DNA of 64,000 nucleotides, taken from positions 248,001 to 312,000 of the forward strand of contig JAWKTB010000002.1 of assembly GCA_041402005.1 (NCBI GenBank), read 5' to 3'. The notes below the pieces were generated by a model that was not told where the DNA came from, made no database searches, and saw only the letters and a program-made list of their open reading frames with translations. The position numbers and the translations under genes are program-made. Below are positions 41,205 to 49,314 of this stretch, in pieces; the first letter of the stretch is position 1; every line of letters begins with the position of its first letter. Source of the stretch: JAJRXR01 sp041402005. Lineage in GTDB: Bacteria; Planctomycetota; Phycisphaerae; Phycisphaerales; UBA1924.

Positions 41205-42815
41205 TCAGCGGTTGATGCCGGGCGGGGCGCCGAACACGTCGTTGCCGAAGTTCCTGTCCAGGAGGAACCCGAACCCGTACGTCGCCCGCAGGCCGTTGCG
41301 GACGATCGCCAGGGGCGTCGCCCAGAAGTTCGTGCCCACGTTGATCTGGTCGTTGGCCTTCAGGTAGATGTCCGGCTGCGTCCCCTCGGCGATCGCCCGG
41401 AAGTCGAGCATGATCGTCGCCTGCTGGTCGTGCCCGACCATGCGAGTCAGGTCGACGCGCTCGGGGATCGCGATCGGGCTGAAGCCGCCCGCCGCCGTGA
41501 TCGCCCGCTTGAGCGTCAGCCCGCCCAGACCGGGAAGCTGGTACACGCCGGGGCGAGCGACCTCGCCGTCGATGTAGATGTTGCCCTGGGGCGGCGGAGG
41601 CACGCGCAGGATGTCGCCCGGACGCACGATGATGTTGTACCGCGCATCACCCGTGACCAGCGGCCTCACCGGCACCCTGATCACGCGCTGCGTCATCAGG
41701 CGGCTCGCCTCGCGCAGGAACTCGTCGCGCTCGTTCTTCGAGGCGCCCTGCGTCTGCGGCGTCGTCGGCTCCACGCCCGCGGGTGTCTGCGCCAGCACCC
41801 ACTGTCCATTGACGAAGATCCAGCGCGTCGCGATGCCGTCCTTGGACGCGCCCGGTGCGGGCTGCGTGACGGCGGGCTGAGGCGCGGCGTTCGGATCGAC
41901 CAAGTCGATCAGCGGCTCGCGCTCGGGCTGGGAGTCGGGCTGCGACTCGACGATCGTCCCGGGCATGAGGACCGAGCCGTAGCCCGAGTCCACGCCGCCC
42001 ACCACGCCGGGCGCCGGCTGGCTGAGTTCGTCGATGATGTCGAGGATGTCCTCTCCCTGGGGCGCGGCGGGCTTCTGGCCACTCGGCGCGGGCTGCCCGT
42101 CCTGCGGGCCGCCCTCGGGGGCGATGCCGGCCGCCTCGCTGGTCAGGGGCACCTGGCGGATGACGAAGACCTCTTCGATGTTCTCGTTGACGCCGCCCGC
42201 CGCCGCCAAGGCTTCGAGCAGGCGGTAGTCCGACGCCGGGATGAAGTACGGGCCCGGGCCCGCGACCGCGCCCATCACGTTGAACGTCGCCTGGCGACGC
42301 GAGCGCACCACCACCGAGACGTCCGGATCACGGATGATGTTCTGCATCCGGTCCTTGATCGCCTCGGTGACCTCCGTCTCCGTCAGGCCGTTCACCCAAA
42401 TCCGCCCGAGCTGGGGGATCTCGATGTACCCGTTCTGATCCACCACCCGCGGCAGGTTCTCCGGCTGCCCGCGGATGATCAGGTCGAAGATCGTCAGATC
42501 GAGCTGGTCGCCCGGGCCCACCCGGTAGACCTCCGTCTCCGGCAGCAGGTCTCGCGGCGAGATCTCGCTCGTCTCCACGAACTCCGCCTCCGGCTCCTCG
42601 ATCGTCGCGATGTGCTCCAGGATCGGGACCTTCGTCGGCGTGTGCTCCCACCGACCGACCACGCTCGGGTCCATGAAGGAGTCCCAGTTCGTGCACCCCG
42701 TGGCGCCCGCGAGCATCGCGATGCACAGGCCCAGTCCCGCCGCGCGGGGGCTCAGGCGCCCCGACGTGCCGCGAACCCGCCCGCTCCTCGTCGTCATTGC
42801 CTCGACCTGCGACAC
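41205..42815 (-). CDS. Wza-like polysaccharide export lipoprotein (SLBB)
   Basis: A 536-residue outer-membrane export protein. Signal peptide with lipobox G-A-T-G-C41. Polysaccharide-export (Poly_export) domain at about 90-180 (Y-R-V-G-P-G-D-Q-L-D-L-T-I-F-D), then SLBB-type domains (R-R-Q-A-T-F-N-V-M-G-A-V-A-G-P-G-x-Y and, after a long low-complexity Pro/Gln/Asp linker of about 150 residues, G-N-I-Y-I-D-G-E-V-A-R-P-G-V-Y-Q-L-P). The C-terminal F-G-F-L-L-D region could be the barrel end. Start GTG at 42815 with AGAGGAG seven bases upstream; an ATG 6 codons later is possible. It probably begins the exopolysaccharide operon, with the exosortase gene 303 bases downstream. Confidence 0.92.
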   Translation of the reverse strand: MSQVEAMTTRSGRVRGTSGRLSPRAAGLGLCIAMLAGATGCTNWDSFMDPSVVGRWEHTPTKVPILEHIATIEEPEAEFVETSEISPRDLLPETEVYRVGPGDQLDLTIFDLIIRGQPENLPRVVDQNGYIEIPQLGRIWVNGLTETEVTEAIKDRMQNIIRDPDVSVVVRSRRQATFNVMGAVAGPGPYFIPASDYRLLEALAAAGGVNENIEEVFVIRQVPLTSEAAGIAPEGGPQDGQPAPSGQKPAAPQGEDILDIIDELSQPAPGVVGGVDSGYGSVLMPGTIVESQPDSQPEREPLIDLVDPNAAPQPAVTQPAPGASKDGIATRWIFVNGQWVLAQTPAGVEPTTPQTQGASKNERDEFLREASRLMTQRVIRVPVRPLVTGDARYNIIVRPGDILRVPPPPQGNIYIDGEVARPGVYQLPGLGGLTLKRAITAAGGFSPIAIPERVDLTRMVGHDQQATIMLDFRAIAEGTQPDIYLKANDQINVGTNFWATPLAIVRNGLRATYGFGFLLDRNFGNDVFGAPPGINR

Positions 42816-43229
42816 GGCGTGACTCCTCTGCCCGGCCCCCTGCCCCGAATCCTGGGGAGGGCGCCAACTTACGGCTCTTTCTCTTGAACGGGCCTTGCTC
42901 CGCCCGCTCGGTGTCGGCTCATCGGTCGTTCTTGGACCCCGATTGAAGAAACACAACCCCATTCGGCCCAAAGATCCGCGTTCTTCTCGGATGAACCTCT
43001 CCTACGCCTCAGACATGGGTCCGTTCGGTTCCCGTTGCATTCGTCCCATCTCCCTGGCCGACAATACCCTGCGCCGCCGATCCACGCCCGCCTACCATCC
43101 GCCGCCGCCATGTCCTCAGCCCCATCAAAGCCCTCACCCGCGGCCCTCTCACGCACCCTGGCGCGTCACCCGAGGCCCCTGGGGGGTGACCCCGGGCGCA
43201 ACTCCTGCGCTTCCTTCTCCCTCACCTCC
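42816..43229. other. Divergent promoter region between the Wza-like gene and lipA
   Basis: 414 bases. The minus-strand ribosome site of the Wza-like gene is at 42823-42829. In the middle are A/T-richer patches (GATTGAAGAAACACAAC, 42941-42957). Toward lipA two TAnnnT hexamers (TACCCT near 43064, TACCAT at 43093) are candidate -10 elements. The frame of lipA is open through 43110-43229, so an N-terminal extension of LipA cannot be excluded. No separate gene seen. Confidence 0.45.
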
Positions 43230-44183
43230 ATGATCCTGGACAACGCGGGCGAGCCCCATCAACTGGCGATCAAGAAGAAGCCGCCGTGGCTCCGGGCACG
43301 CGTGCCCGGGGGCGAGGCCTTCCTGGCGACCAAGCGCAATATCCACGGGCACAAGCTCCACACCGTCTGCGAGGAGGCCGCCTGCCCCAACATGGGCGAG
43401 TGCTGGGCCCGGGGCGTCGCCACCATCATGATCCTCGGCGACGTCTGCACCCGCAACTGCGGGTTCTGCAACGTCAAGACCGGCAAGCCCCCGACCACCG
43501 ACTACGACGAGCCCCGGCGTGTCGCGGACTCGCTCCGCGGCTCGGGCCTCAAGCACATCGTCATCACGTCCGTCGATCGTGACGACCTGCCCGACGGCGG
43601 GGCCGCGATCTGGGGCGAGACGATCCTCCGCGTCCGCGACGCCTGCCCGGACATGTCCCTGGAGGTCCTCATCGGGGACTTCCGGGGCGACGAGGCGGCC
43701 CTGCAGATGGTCATCGACGCCGAGCCGACCATCATCGCTCACAACATGGAGACGGTGAAGCGCTGCCACCCGGCGGTCCGCCCCGCCGCCCGCTACGAGC
43801 GCTCCATCGAACTGCTGCGGCGCGTCAAGGCCCAGGGCGCCATTGCCAAGACCGGCGTCATGGTCGGCATCGGTGAACGCGAGCACGAGGTCAACGAGCT
43901 GCTGGCCGACCTCGTCGCCAAGACCAGTGCCCACGACGGCCCGAGAGACCCCCGCGACCCCTCTCGCGGCGACCCCGTCGACATCATCACGATCGGCCAG
44001 TACCTCCAGCCCACCCGCAACCACCTGCCGATCGACCGCTGGGTGCATCCCGACGAGTTCGAGCGGTACGTGGAGGTCGGTCGGGCGGTGGGGATCAAGG
44101 TGGTCAAGTCGGGACCGTTGGTGCGTTCCAGCTACCTCGCCGACGAGCAGGCGGATGCACTGGCGACGCTCGATCAGGATTGA
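43230..44183 (+). CDS. lipA: Lipoyl synthase
   Basis: A radical SAM enzyme inserting two sulfur atoms into octanoyl groups of lipoyl domains. The auxiliary [4Fe-4S] cysteines are C47-x4-C52-x5-C58 (in V-C-E-E-A-A-C-P-N-M-G-E-C-W) and the radical SAM cluster C73-T-R-N-C77-G-F-C80. From 43230 the length is 317 residues, usual for the family. An in-frame ATG at 43110 would add 40 residues, but that stretch uses several TCA serine codons unlike the rest, so I prefer the shorter start; neither has a ribosome site. An unusual hydrophilic insertion (about 231-249) precedes the V-D-I-I-T-I-G-Q-Y-L-Q-P-T motif. Confidence 0.95.
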   Translation: MILDNAGEPHQLAIKKKPPWLRARVPGGEAFLATKRNIHGHKLHTVCEEAACPNMGECWARGVATIMILGDVCTRNCGFCNVKTGKPPTTDYDEPRRVADSLRGSGLKHIVITSVDRDDLPDGGAAIWGETILRVRDACPDMSLEVLIGDFRGDEAALQMVIDAEPTIIAHNMETVKRCHPAVRPAARYERSIELLRRVKAQGAIAKTGVMVGIGEREHEVNELLADLVAKTSAHDGPRDPRDPSRGDPVDIITIGQYLQPTRNHLPIDRWVHPDEFERYVEVGRAVGIKVVKSGPLVRSSYLADEQADALATLDQD

Positions 44184-44208
44184 CTCGGCGTATACGCCTT
44201 GCTATACT
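44180..44208 (+). promoter_or_regulatory. Consensus sigma-70 promoter upstream of hicAB
   Basis: TTGACT (44180-44185), exactly 17 bases, then TATACT (44203-44208): the best promoter in the window and the only one with a clear -35. The -35 overlaps the lipA stop codon. It would give a leader of about 225 bases before hicA, with hairpins such as CTGGCC/GGCCAG near 44234-44252 and CGTGCTCTC paired with GAGAGGGCACG (44301-44330). Confidence 0.75.
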
Positions 44209-44437
44209 CTAGCCGCAGTAGGGGACGCACCACCTGGCCACCGCCCGGCCAGCACCTGCTTTCTTGGCGATTCGGCAGTTCGGTCTCGAGCTTGCTTGAA
44301 CGTGCTCTCCGAGGGAGAAGAGAGGGCACGACGGGCGGAGGCGTGCTCGGGGCTGGCATGACACTTCAAGGGGAAACCAACACGTTTGTGTGTGGCTTTC
44401 TCTTTGTCTGTGCATGACAGTCCCGAGGTAAACGCCG

Positions 44438-44650
44438 ATGGCATCCGAAGTCCGCTTCACCGAGATCAGGAAGATCCTTGAGAAGCACGGCTGGCAGTTG
44501 AGCCGAACAAGAGGATCACACCACGTCTTCACCGGCAAAGACCGCCCGACGATCCCGATCCCGGTCCACCGCGGTAAGGTCAGGCATGAGTACGCGAAGC
44601 TCGTCCAAAAAGAAATCGACAAGCTCGGCCAGCAAGAAGGACTCGCGTAG
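44438..44650 (+). CDS. hicA: HicA-family toxin (mRNA interferase)
   Basis: A 70-residue HicA-like protein with a double-stranded RNA-binding fold. The hallmark G-S-H28-H29-V-F-T, with the catalytic His, is followed by P-T-I-P-I-P-V-H-R-G-K-V-R-H-E-Y-A-K-L-V-Q-K-E-I. HicA cleaves mRNA until held by HicB. The sequence is A/T-richer than its neighbours and is preceded by GAGGTAAACGCCG. Such modules are often acquired by transfer; the composition agrees but does not prove it. The partner gene overlaps its 3' end by 65 bases. Confidence 0.9.
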   Translation: MASEVRFTEIRKILEKHGWQLSRTRGSHHVFTGKDRPTIPIPVHRGKVRHEYAKLVQKEIDKLGQQEGLA

Positions 44651-45107
44651 TGGTTCCTTCGTCTCAGTGAACCCTCGGAGCGGCGTGAGCAAATCGAGTT
44701 CGCGGGCCAGTACACAGAAGAGAAAGAGTCATGCCATCGACGGCCCATTCGATCCGGCCGTGCTCCGTCAAGCCACGAAGCTCGCGGGCTCCTACACGCT
44801 CCGCTTTGAGCCCACAGATGGCGGGTACGTTGGCAATCCGATCGAGATGCCAAGTGTCATCGGTTTCGGGAAGTCCATTGAGGCTTCTGCCTCGGAGACG
44901 ATCGATTTACTTGTCTCCGCGCTTGCAACACTTATCGAGATGGGTGAGCCGGTCCCCTCGCCGGCCTCCGCCGCCAAGCGGGACCGTCAGGTCAACATCC
45001 GTCTGACCGCCGACGAGAAGGAGCGTCTGGAGGAGGCCGCCCGCCAGGCGGGCTTCCGCAGCATCTCCGACTTCCTCCGCAACGCCGGCCTCGATCGCGC
45101 GGGCTGA
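44586..45107 (+). CDS. hicB: HicB-family antitoxin
   Basis: A 173-residue HicB-like protein. The core fold (about 65-125) has the Y-V-G-N-P-I-E-M-P-S-V-I-G-F-G-K-S-I-E-A-S-A-S-E-T-I-D-L-L-V-S-A-L segment typical of HicB. A C-terminal ribbon-helix-helix DNA-binding domain (V-N-I-R-L-T-A-D-E-K-E-R-L-E-E-A-A) at about 138-168 would repress the hicAB promoter. The N-terminal 45 residues are Ser/Lys-rich and overlap hicA; a GTG at 44667 would start just past hicA and give a normal-size protein, so the N-terminus is uncertain. Confidence 0.82.
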   Translation: MSTRSSSKKKSTSSASKKDSRSGSFVSVNPRSGVSKSSSRASTQKRKSHAIDGPFDPAVLRQATKLAGSYTLRFEPTDGGYVGNPIEMPSVIGFGKSIEASASETIDLLVSALATLIEMGEPVPSPASAAKRDRQVNIRLTADEKERLEEAARQAGFRSISDFLRNAGLDRAG

Positions 45108-45152
45108 GCGTCTTTCCTCCGCGGCCCTCCGCGTCCTCCGCGTTGAATCCTC

Positions 45153-46466
45153 TCAACCCTCTCGCTTCGTGTAGTCCGGCTCGCGGACCTTGTAGTGCCC
45201 GGTGACGCCGATCACCTTGGCGTCGTCGTCGCGGTTGAACTCGAGGCGGAAGTCCTGGATGCCCTCGATGACGAAGGTGTCGTCGGCGATGCAGATGAGC
45301 TTCCGCCAGGCGCCGCCCGCCGTCGCGTTGGAGCGGGCGTACCAGAGGGCCCCGTCGCGGAGTTCGAACTTGCGGTCGCCGTAGGCGCCGGCGAGTTCAC
45401 GCAGCGCGTCTTCGCTCACCGCCTTGCCGCCGCGCTTCGCCTGGATGTTCGCCAGCGCCCACGCCGCGTTCTCGGCCTTGCCAGGGTCTTCCGACTTGGC
45501 CATCCGCTCGAGCGCCTGGGAGATGGCGATGTCGAGCGCCTCGCTCGCGGGCGCCTCGACGTCCGGCGCCACGCCCTTGCCCTCCCAGTCGTCGCCGGTC
45601 ACGGGGTTGATCGCCCGCCCGACCGGGATCAACGCGACCAGTTGGTGGTCGCCCAGCATGAACCCATCCACCGGGTGCGCCCCGCCCCCGGTCGTCTCGC
45701 CGACGATCGTCGCGCGCTGGCGCGTCTTGAGGTTGTACGTGAACTCCTCGCCGCCCGAGAAGGTGTAGTTGCTCGTCAGCACCCAGACCGGCGTGCTCGC
45801 CATCGCGTCGGACTCGAGCTGGTCGGGCTGCGTCCAGAACTCGGTCGTCTCGTCGGTCGGGCGGAAGTAGAGGCTGTTGAGGTGAACGGGGTTGTCGGGG
45901 TCGAAGAGGTAGGAGCAGAGGAGCTGGACGGTCTCGGGGTCGCCCCCGCCGTTCTGGCGCAGGTCGAAGATCAGGGCGTCCGAGCCCTGGAGCAGCTTCA
46001 TCGCGGCGTGGACGGTCGGGGCAGCCGCGGCCCGCGGCGCGAACCCGCGCAGGTCCACGTACCCGATGTTCCCGTCGAGTCGCTCGACCTTCGCGAACCC
46101 GAAGGGCGCCGTCGGCACGTTCGCCGGCTGGGGCGAGTGCTCGCCCTCCGCCTGGGGCGACGCGGGGCGCACGCCGAAGTGGCGATCGTGCGTGAAAGAT
46201 TGCAGATCGTTCGTGAGCTTTTGGGCGAGCTGCATGCCCGCGAGGCCGTTGTACTCGCCCTGGTCGAGCTTCTGCTCGAGCATGGTCGCGGCTTCGTCCC
46301 CCTTGTCGGGGAAGACGTAGTTGTCGCGGATCTCCTGGGCGAGCTGGTGGATGAGGTCGGAGACGTCCGGCTTGGGCACGATCGGGGAAGCGATCGCCGC
46401 CACGACGCACACGCCCGCCACGCCCAGGCACGCCCCGCCGCGGGTCAGCCACTTCTTCATATTCAT
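45153..46466 (-). CDS. S41-family (IRBP/C-terminal-processing type) secreted peptidase
   Basis: A 437-residue exported peptidase. Signal segment 10-28 (ends AIASP). An N-terminal helical cap (about 30-110), then the S41 catalytic core: G-Y-V-D-L-R-G-F, F-D-L-R-Q-N-G-G-G (168-175) and the nucleophile S237 in T-S-N-Y-T-F-S-G-G-E-E, followed by A-T-I-V-G-E-T-T-G-G-G-A-H. The order matches the interphotoreceptor-binding-protein-like group, not Ctp with a PDZ. A C-terminal domain of about 100 residues with D-G-x-L-W-Y is extra. GAGGAGGAA precedes the ATG at 46466. Substrate unknown. Confidence 0.9.
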   Translation of the reverse strand: MNMKKWLTRGGACLGVAGVCVVAAIASPIVPKPDVSDLIHQLAQEIRDNYVFPDKGDEAATMLEQKLDQGEYNGLAGMQLAQKLTNDLQSFTHDRHFGVRPASPQAEGEHSPQPANVPTAPFGFAKVERLDGNIGYVDLRGFAPRAAAAPTVHAAMKLLQGSDALIFDLRQNGGGDPETVQLLCSYLFDPDNPVHLNSLYFRPTDETTEFWTQPDQLESDAMASTPVWVLTSNYTFSGGEEFTYNLKTRQRATIVGETTGGGAHPVDGFMLGDHQLVALIPVGRAINPVTGDDWEGKGVAPDVEAPASEALDIAISQALERMAKSEDPGKAENAAWALANIQAKRGGKAVSEDALRELAGAYGDRKFELRDGALWYARSNATAGGAWRKLICIADDTFVIEGIQDFRLEFNRDDDAKVIGVTGHYKVREPDYTKREG

Positions 46467-46657
46467 CGCCGTTCCTCCTCGTGCCGCACCTGGCGGCGTG
46501 ATGCTCCGCGGACGCCCCCCGAGCCTGTTCCCGGACCCCGGGATGCGCGCCCGCCCCGCCCCCGTCACGATCCCGGGGCGTTCCCCGATGCGAGCGGGCC
46601 CTGGCCCCTTGCGGGGTGGGATCGCGCCTGATACCAATCAGGAAGGCCGGAGGATCC

Positions 46658-47323
46658 ATGTCGCCCGACCAGGTCGTCGAGCTCGTGCATCAGATCGAGG
46701 TCAAGGACCTCTCGACCGCCGCCCACACGTGGCGGGTTGTCCTCTACACCCGGGCGATCTTCGAGGAGCTGGGCTCCACGCCCAAGGAGTTGCTCGCCCT
46801 GACCCAGGGCGCCGCCCTGCACGACGTGGGCAAGCTCGACGTCCCCGACCACATCCTCCAGAAGCCGGCCAAGCTGACGGACGACGAGTTCGAGATCATC
46901 AAGATCCACCCCGTCTCCGGGTACGCCCGACTGCTGCAGATGGGCGTCGAGGAGGACGCGGTGCTCGACCTGGTCCGCTACCACCACGAGCGATGGGACG
47001 GCGGGGGCTACCCCTTCAGCCTCGCGGGCGAGGACATCCCGACCGCCGCCCGCTTCTTCGCGGTCATCGACAGCTTCGACGCGATGACCTCGGTCCGCCC
47101 GTACCGCAAGGAGATCGGGCAGGCCGCGGCGGACCGCGCGATCGAGCAGCTCGAGGGCGGGTCCGGCACGCAGTACGACCCCGAGGGCGTCGGCATGTTC
47201 ACCGACCTCTACCGCACGGGCGAGCTCGACTACATCCTGCACTACTTCAACGACACCGTTCCCCTGCCACGCTTCGGCGTCCACGAGGTCGAACGCCTCA
47301 AGCGCGAGATCAAGGGCGCCTGA
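46658..47323 (+). CDS. HD-GYP domain phosphodiesterase
   Basis: A 221-residue stand-alone HD-GYP protein that would hydrolyse cyclic-di-GMP. The metal/catalytic residues are visible: H55-D56 in L-H-D-V-G-K, H84, the pair H109-H110, and W-D-G-G-G117-Y-P119 (the GYP motif with an extra Gly before it), then D132-S-F-D-A-M. There is no receiver, GAF or membrane domain. The last 50 residues are an additional helical tail. GGAGGA six bases before the ATG decides the start. It is 9 bases from the end of the convergent EVE gene. Confidence 0.92.
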   Translation: MSPDQVVELVHQIEVKDLSTAAHTWRVVLYTRAIFEELGSTPKELLALTQGAALHDVGKLDVPDHILQKPAKLTDDEFEIIKIHPVSGYARLLQMGVEEDAVLDLVRYHHERWDGGGYPFSLAGEDIPTAARFFAVIDSFDAMTSVRPYRKEIGQAAADRAIEQLEGGSGTQYDPEGVGMFTDLYRTGELDYILHYFNDTVPLPRFGVHEVERLKREIKGA

Positions 47324-47332
47324 GCACGTCGC

Positions 47333-47758
47333 TCACAGCCCCGCCATCTTGCGAAGGGCGGCGTCGAGCTTCGCCGGCACCGGCATCACGCCCAGGCGCG
47401 CGATCCGCACCAGCTCGAAGTTCTTGAACCGGGGATCCGCCTTGACCTGCGCGAGCGTCACAGGCGTCTTGGCGGCCCGCAACGGCTTGATGTCGAACAG
47501 GGGCGACTTCATCTCGCCCTTGCCGTTGAGGCCGGGCTCAGCTGGGTCCTCGTAGGGGTCGGTGACGATCTGCGCCAGGCCGACGATCGCCTTCTCATTG
47601 CCCGTGTGGTAGATGAACGCCTCGTCACCCTTGCGGGCCTGGCGCATGAACCCACGGGCGGCGGCGTTGGCAACGCCGTCCCACGCCGTCCGCTTGTCCT
47701 TCACGAGCTGCGGGTACGAGTAGCAGTCCGGCTCGGTCTTCAAGAGGTACGTCGCCAT
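47333..47758 (-). CDS. EVE-domain protein
   Basis: A 141-residue EVE (PUA-like) domain protein. Y-L-L-K-T-E-P-D-C-Y-S-Y near residue 5, W-D-G-V-A-N-A-A-A-R-G-F-M near 24, and G-D-E-A-F-I-Y-H-T-G-N-E near 42 are the family marks. EVE domains bind modified bases and are used in restriction/defence or tRNA-related functions; this stand-alone form is common in many bacteria and the target is unknown. The start at 47758 has no ribosome site; a TACGAT hexamer six bases upstream indicates a leaderless transcript. Confidence 0.92.
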   Translation of the reverse strand: MATYLLKTEPDCYSYPQLVKDKRTAWDGVANAAARGFMRQARKGDEAFIYHTGNEKAIVGLAQIVTDPYEDPAEPGLNGKGEMKSPLFDIKPLRAAKTPVTLAQVKADPRFKNFELVRIARLGVMPVPAKLDAALRKMAGL

Positions 47759-47770
47759 GGGGGCATCGTA
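47759..47770 (-). promoter_or_regulatory. Leaderless -10 element (TACGAT) of the EVE gene
   Basis: On the minus strand TACGAT (47770-47765) precedes the ATG at 47758 by six bases; no ribosome site. Confidence 0.55.
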
Positions 47771-47855
47771 GTGGGGGACCTCGCACGCAGCCGCGCCTCC
47801 CACCCTCTCCCCTCTGGGGAGAGGGCAGGGTGAGGGGCTCCCGTATCTTCCGCTC

Positions 47856-48779
47856 CTACACCCGCTCGACGCGTATCTCCACGCGCGTCTCCAGCGTCTC
47901 CCCGGCCTCCAGCACCCGAACCCCCGTCCCCTCCATCCCGCGCTCGCTCAGGTTGAACCCGTCGTTGACCATGCTCGTCGGCTCGACGCAGAACCACGTG
48001 AGTGGTCCGCCGCCCTTTGCTCTGGGCGTGAACACGACCAAGTGATCCAAGCTCTCCGAGCAGCGCATCGTCAGGCGCACGCCGCTCGTCGGCCACTCGA
48101 TCACCGCCTCGCCCCCGAAGCCGGCGAAAACGTCGTCGAGCCCGGGGTCGCCCAGCGCCCCGCCGGCGCGCAGCGCCTGGCTCGCCTCGTCCTCCACCGC
48201 CTCGCCCGTCGGGATGCATCCCTGGCTCGGGTACCGCCCGGAGACGGGCGCGCGAAGTCGCACCTCGTCCCCGTCCGCCCACAGGCGCCTGGGGAAGAAC
48301 GGATGCACGCCGGCGCCCGTCGGCATCGGGGTCTCGTCGAGGTTCGTCACCGACAGCTCCACGATCAGCCCCGTCATCATCAGCTCGTACCGCGCCACGC
48401 ACCCGAACGCCCAGGGGAAGTTCACCCTCTCGTGCTCGCGCGAGTCGAACACGAGTCTGGCGCTCAGGGGCGTCCGGTCCGTGATCCGCCATTCCCGTCC
48501 GCGGACGTCGCCGTGGATCGCCGTCCCGTCCGGGAAGTCGCTCCTGAGCGCGTGCCGCTCGCCACGGGACGCGAACGCGGCCCCGGCGACGCGGTTGGTC
48601 CACGGCGCCATGAGGAACATCCCCATCCGCCCCGCCTCAGTCACGCCGTCACGCGCCCGCCGAACCAGCGCCGTCGCGTCCCCCGCAGGGCCGTTCATCG
48701 ACAGGTCCGCGAGCCCCGCTCCGAGTTCGGGGTCGATCGACGCGGAGAGTTCGCCGGCCTCGAGCACGAGTCGCGCCAT
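47856..48779 (-). CDS. Aldose 1-epimerase family protein
   Basis: A 307-residue galactose-mutarotase-like protein with a beta-sandwich fold. The expected active-site residues are present: R62/N61 region W-T-N-R-V, the His in A-I-H-G-D-V near 91, the His in G-A-G-V-H-P-F-F near 159 and the Glu in F-C-V-E-P near 264. It interconverts anomers of hexoses, so with the secreted esterase and exopolysaccharide genes it fits a sugar-handling lifestyle, but no operon link is visible. The start ATG has no ribosome site; TAGGCT lies eight bases upstream. Confidence 0.87.
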   Translation of the reverse strand: MARLVLEAGELSASIDPELGAGLADLSMNGPAGDATALVRRARDGVTEAGRMGMFLMAPWTNRVAGAAFASRGERHALRSDFPDGTAIHGDVRGREWRITDRTPLSARLVFDSREHERVNFPWAFGCVARYELMMTGLIVELSVTNLDETPMPTGAGVHPFFPRRLWADGDEVRLRAPVSGRYPSQGCIPTGEAVEDEASQALRAGGALGDPGLDDVFAGFGGEAVIEWPTSGVRLTMRCSESLDHLVVFTPRAKGGGPLTWFCVEPTSMVNDGFNLSERGMEGTGVRVLEAGETLETRVEIRVERV

Positions 48780-48793
48780 GGTCGCCAAGCCTA
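48780..48793 (-). promoter_or_regulatory. Leaderless -10 element (TAGGCT) of the aldose epimerase gene
   Basis: On the minus strand TAGGCT (48793-48788) precedes the ATG at 48779 by eight bases; no ribosome site. Confidence 0.5.
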
Positions 48794-48803
48794 GCGGGGA
48801 CCA

Positions 48804-48838
48804 GAAAGAAAAACGCCGCCCCGAACCCGGGACGGCGC
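48804..48838 (-). terminator. Rho-independent terminator of the Cys-rich protein gene
   Basis: On the minus strand a stem GCGCCGTCCCGGG...CGGGGCGGCGT is followed by TTTTTCTTTC (plus-strand 48804-48812). It lies between the Cys-rich gene stop (48865) and the aldose epimerase promoter. Confidence 0.85.
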
Positions 48839-48864
48839 TCTCGATCGTGTTGACGATCGGCGGA

Positions 48865-49314
48865 TCAGCCGCCGTTGTCGTTCGTATCGGTCTTCTCGTC
48901 GGCCGCCATGGACTTGCAGCACCCACCATCGGGCTGGCATCCGTCCTCCTTGCAGCAGCCCTCCGCCATGTCGCAGGTCTCGGCGCCCAGGGCGCCCACG
49001 AGCATGACATTGGCGTTCGGATCATTCGAAGCCACCTTGTCGGACTCGCAGGACGCCATCTTGTCGGCGCTGCACCCTGCCGCCATGTCGCAGTGGTCGC
49101 TGGCGAGCGAGACGTCGGTCAGCTCGCTGGCGCCCCCCATGCAGCACGAGTCCATCGCGCCCTCGTCGAGGGCGACCGAGGAGGTCGCCGACCCGCTCTT
49201 GGCCTCGGACGAGCACGTCCCCAGGGGGCAGCCCGTCGTCGCCAAGTTGTAGACGCCCAGGGCCATCGCCCCGGCGACCGCCACCCCGATCACGCCCGCA
49301 GCAAGACTCTTCAT
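48865..49314 (-). CDS. Small exported Cys-rich protein
   Basis: A 149-residue protein I cannot assign. N-terminal signal/anchor (about 3-25), followed by C-P-L-G-T-C. Thirteen cysteines, many as CC or C-x2-C/C-x-C (S-C-C-M, E-G-C-C-K-E-D-G-C-Q, G-G-C-C-K), with acidic residues and some Met between them, ending in a low-complexity D/N/G tail. This suggests metal (copper or zinc) binding or a disulfide-rich periplasmic protein. It has GAAGGAG seven bases before the ATG and its own terminator, so it is monocistronic. No homologous family is recalled. Confidence 0.72.
   Translation of the reverse strand: MKSLAAGVIGVAVAGAMALGVYNLATTGCPLGTCSSEAKSGSATSSVALDEGAMDSCCMGGASELTDVSLASDHCDMAAGCSADKMASCESDKVASNDPNANVMLVGALGAETCDMAEGCCKEDGCQPDGGCCKSMAADEKTDTNDNGG

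Noticed and set aside
44211..44437. hicAB leader as SRP RNA, 6S RNA or tmRNA
   Set aside because: None of their conserved loops is visible; only generic hairpins. Left as a leader.
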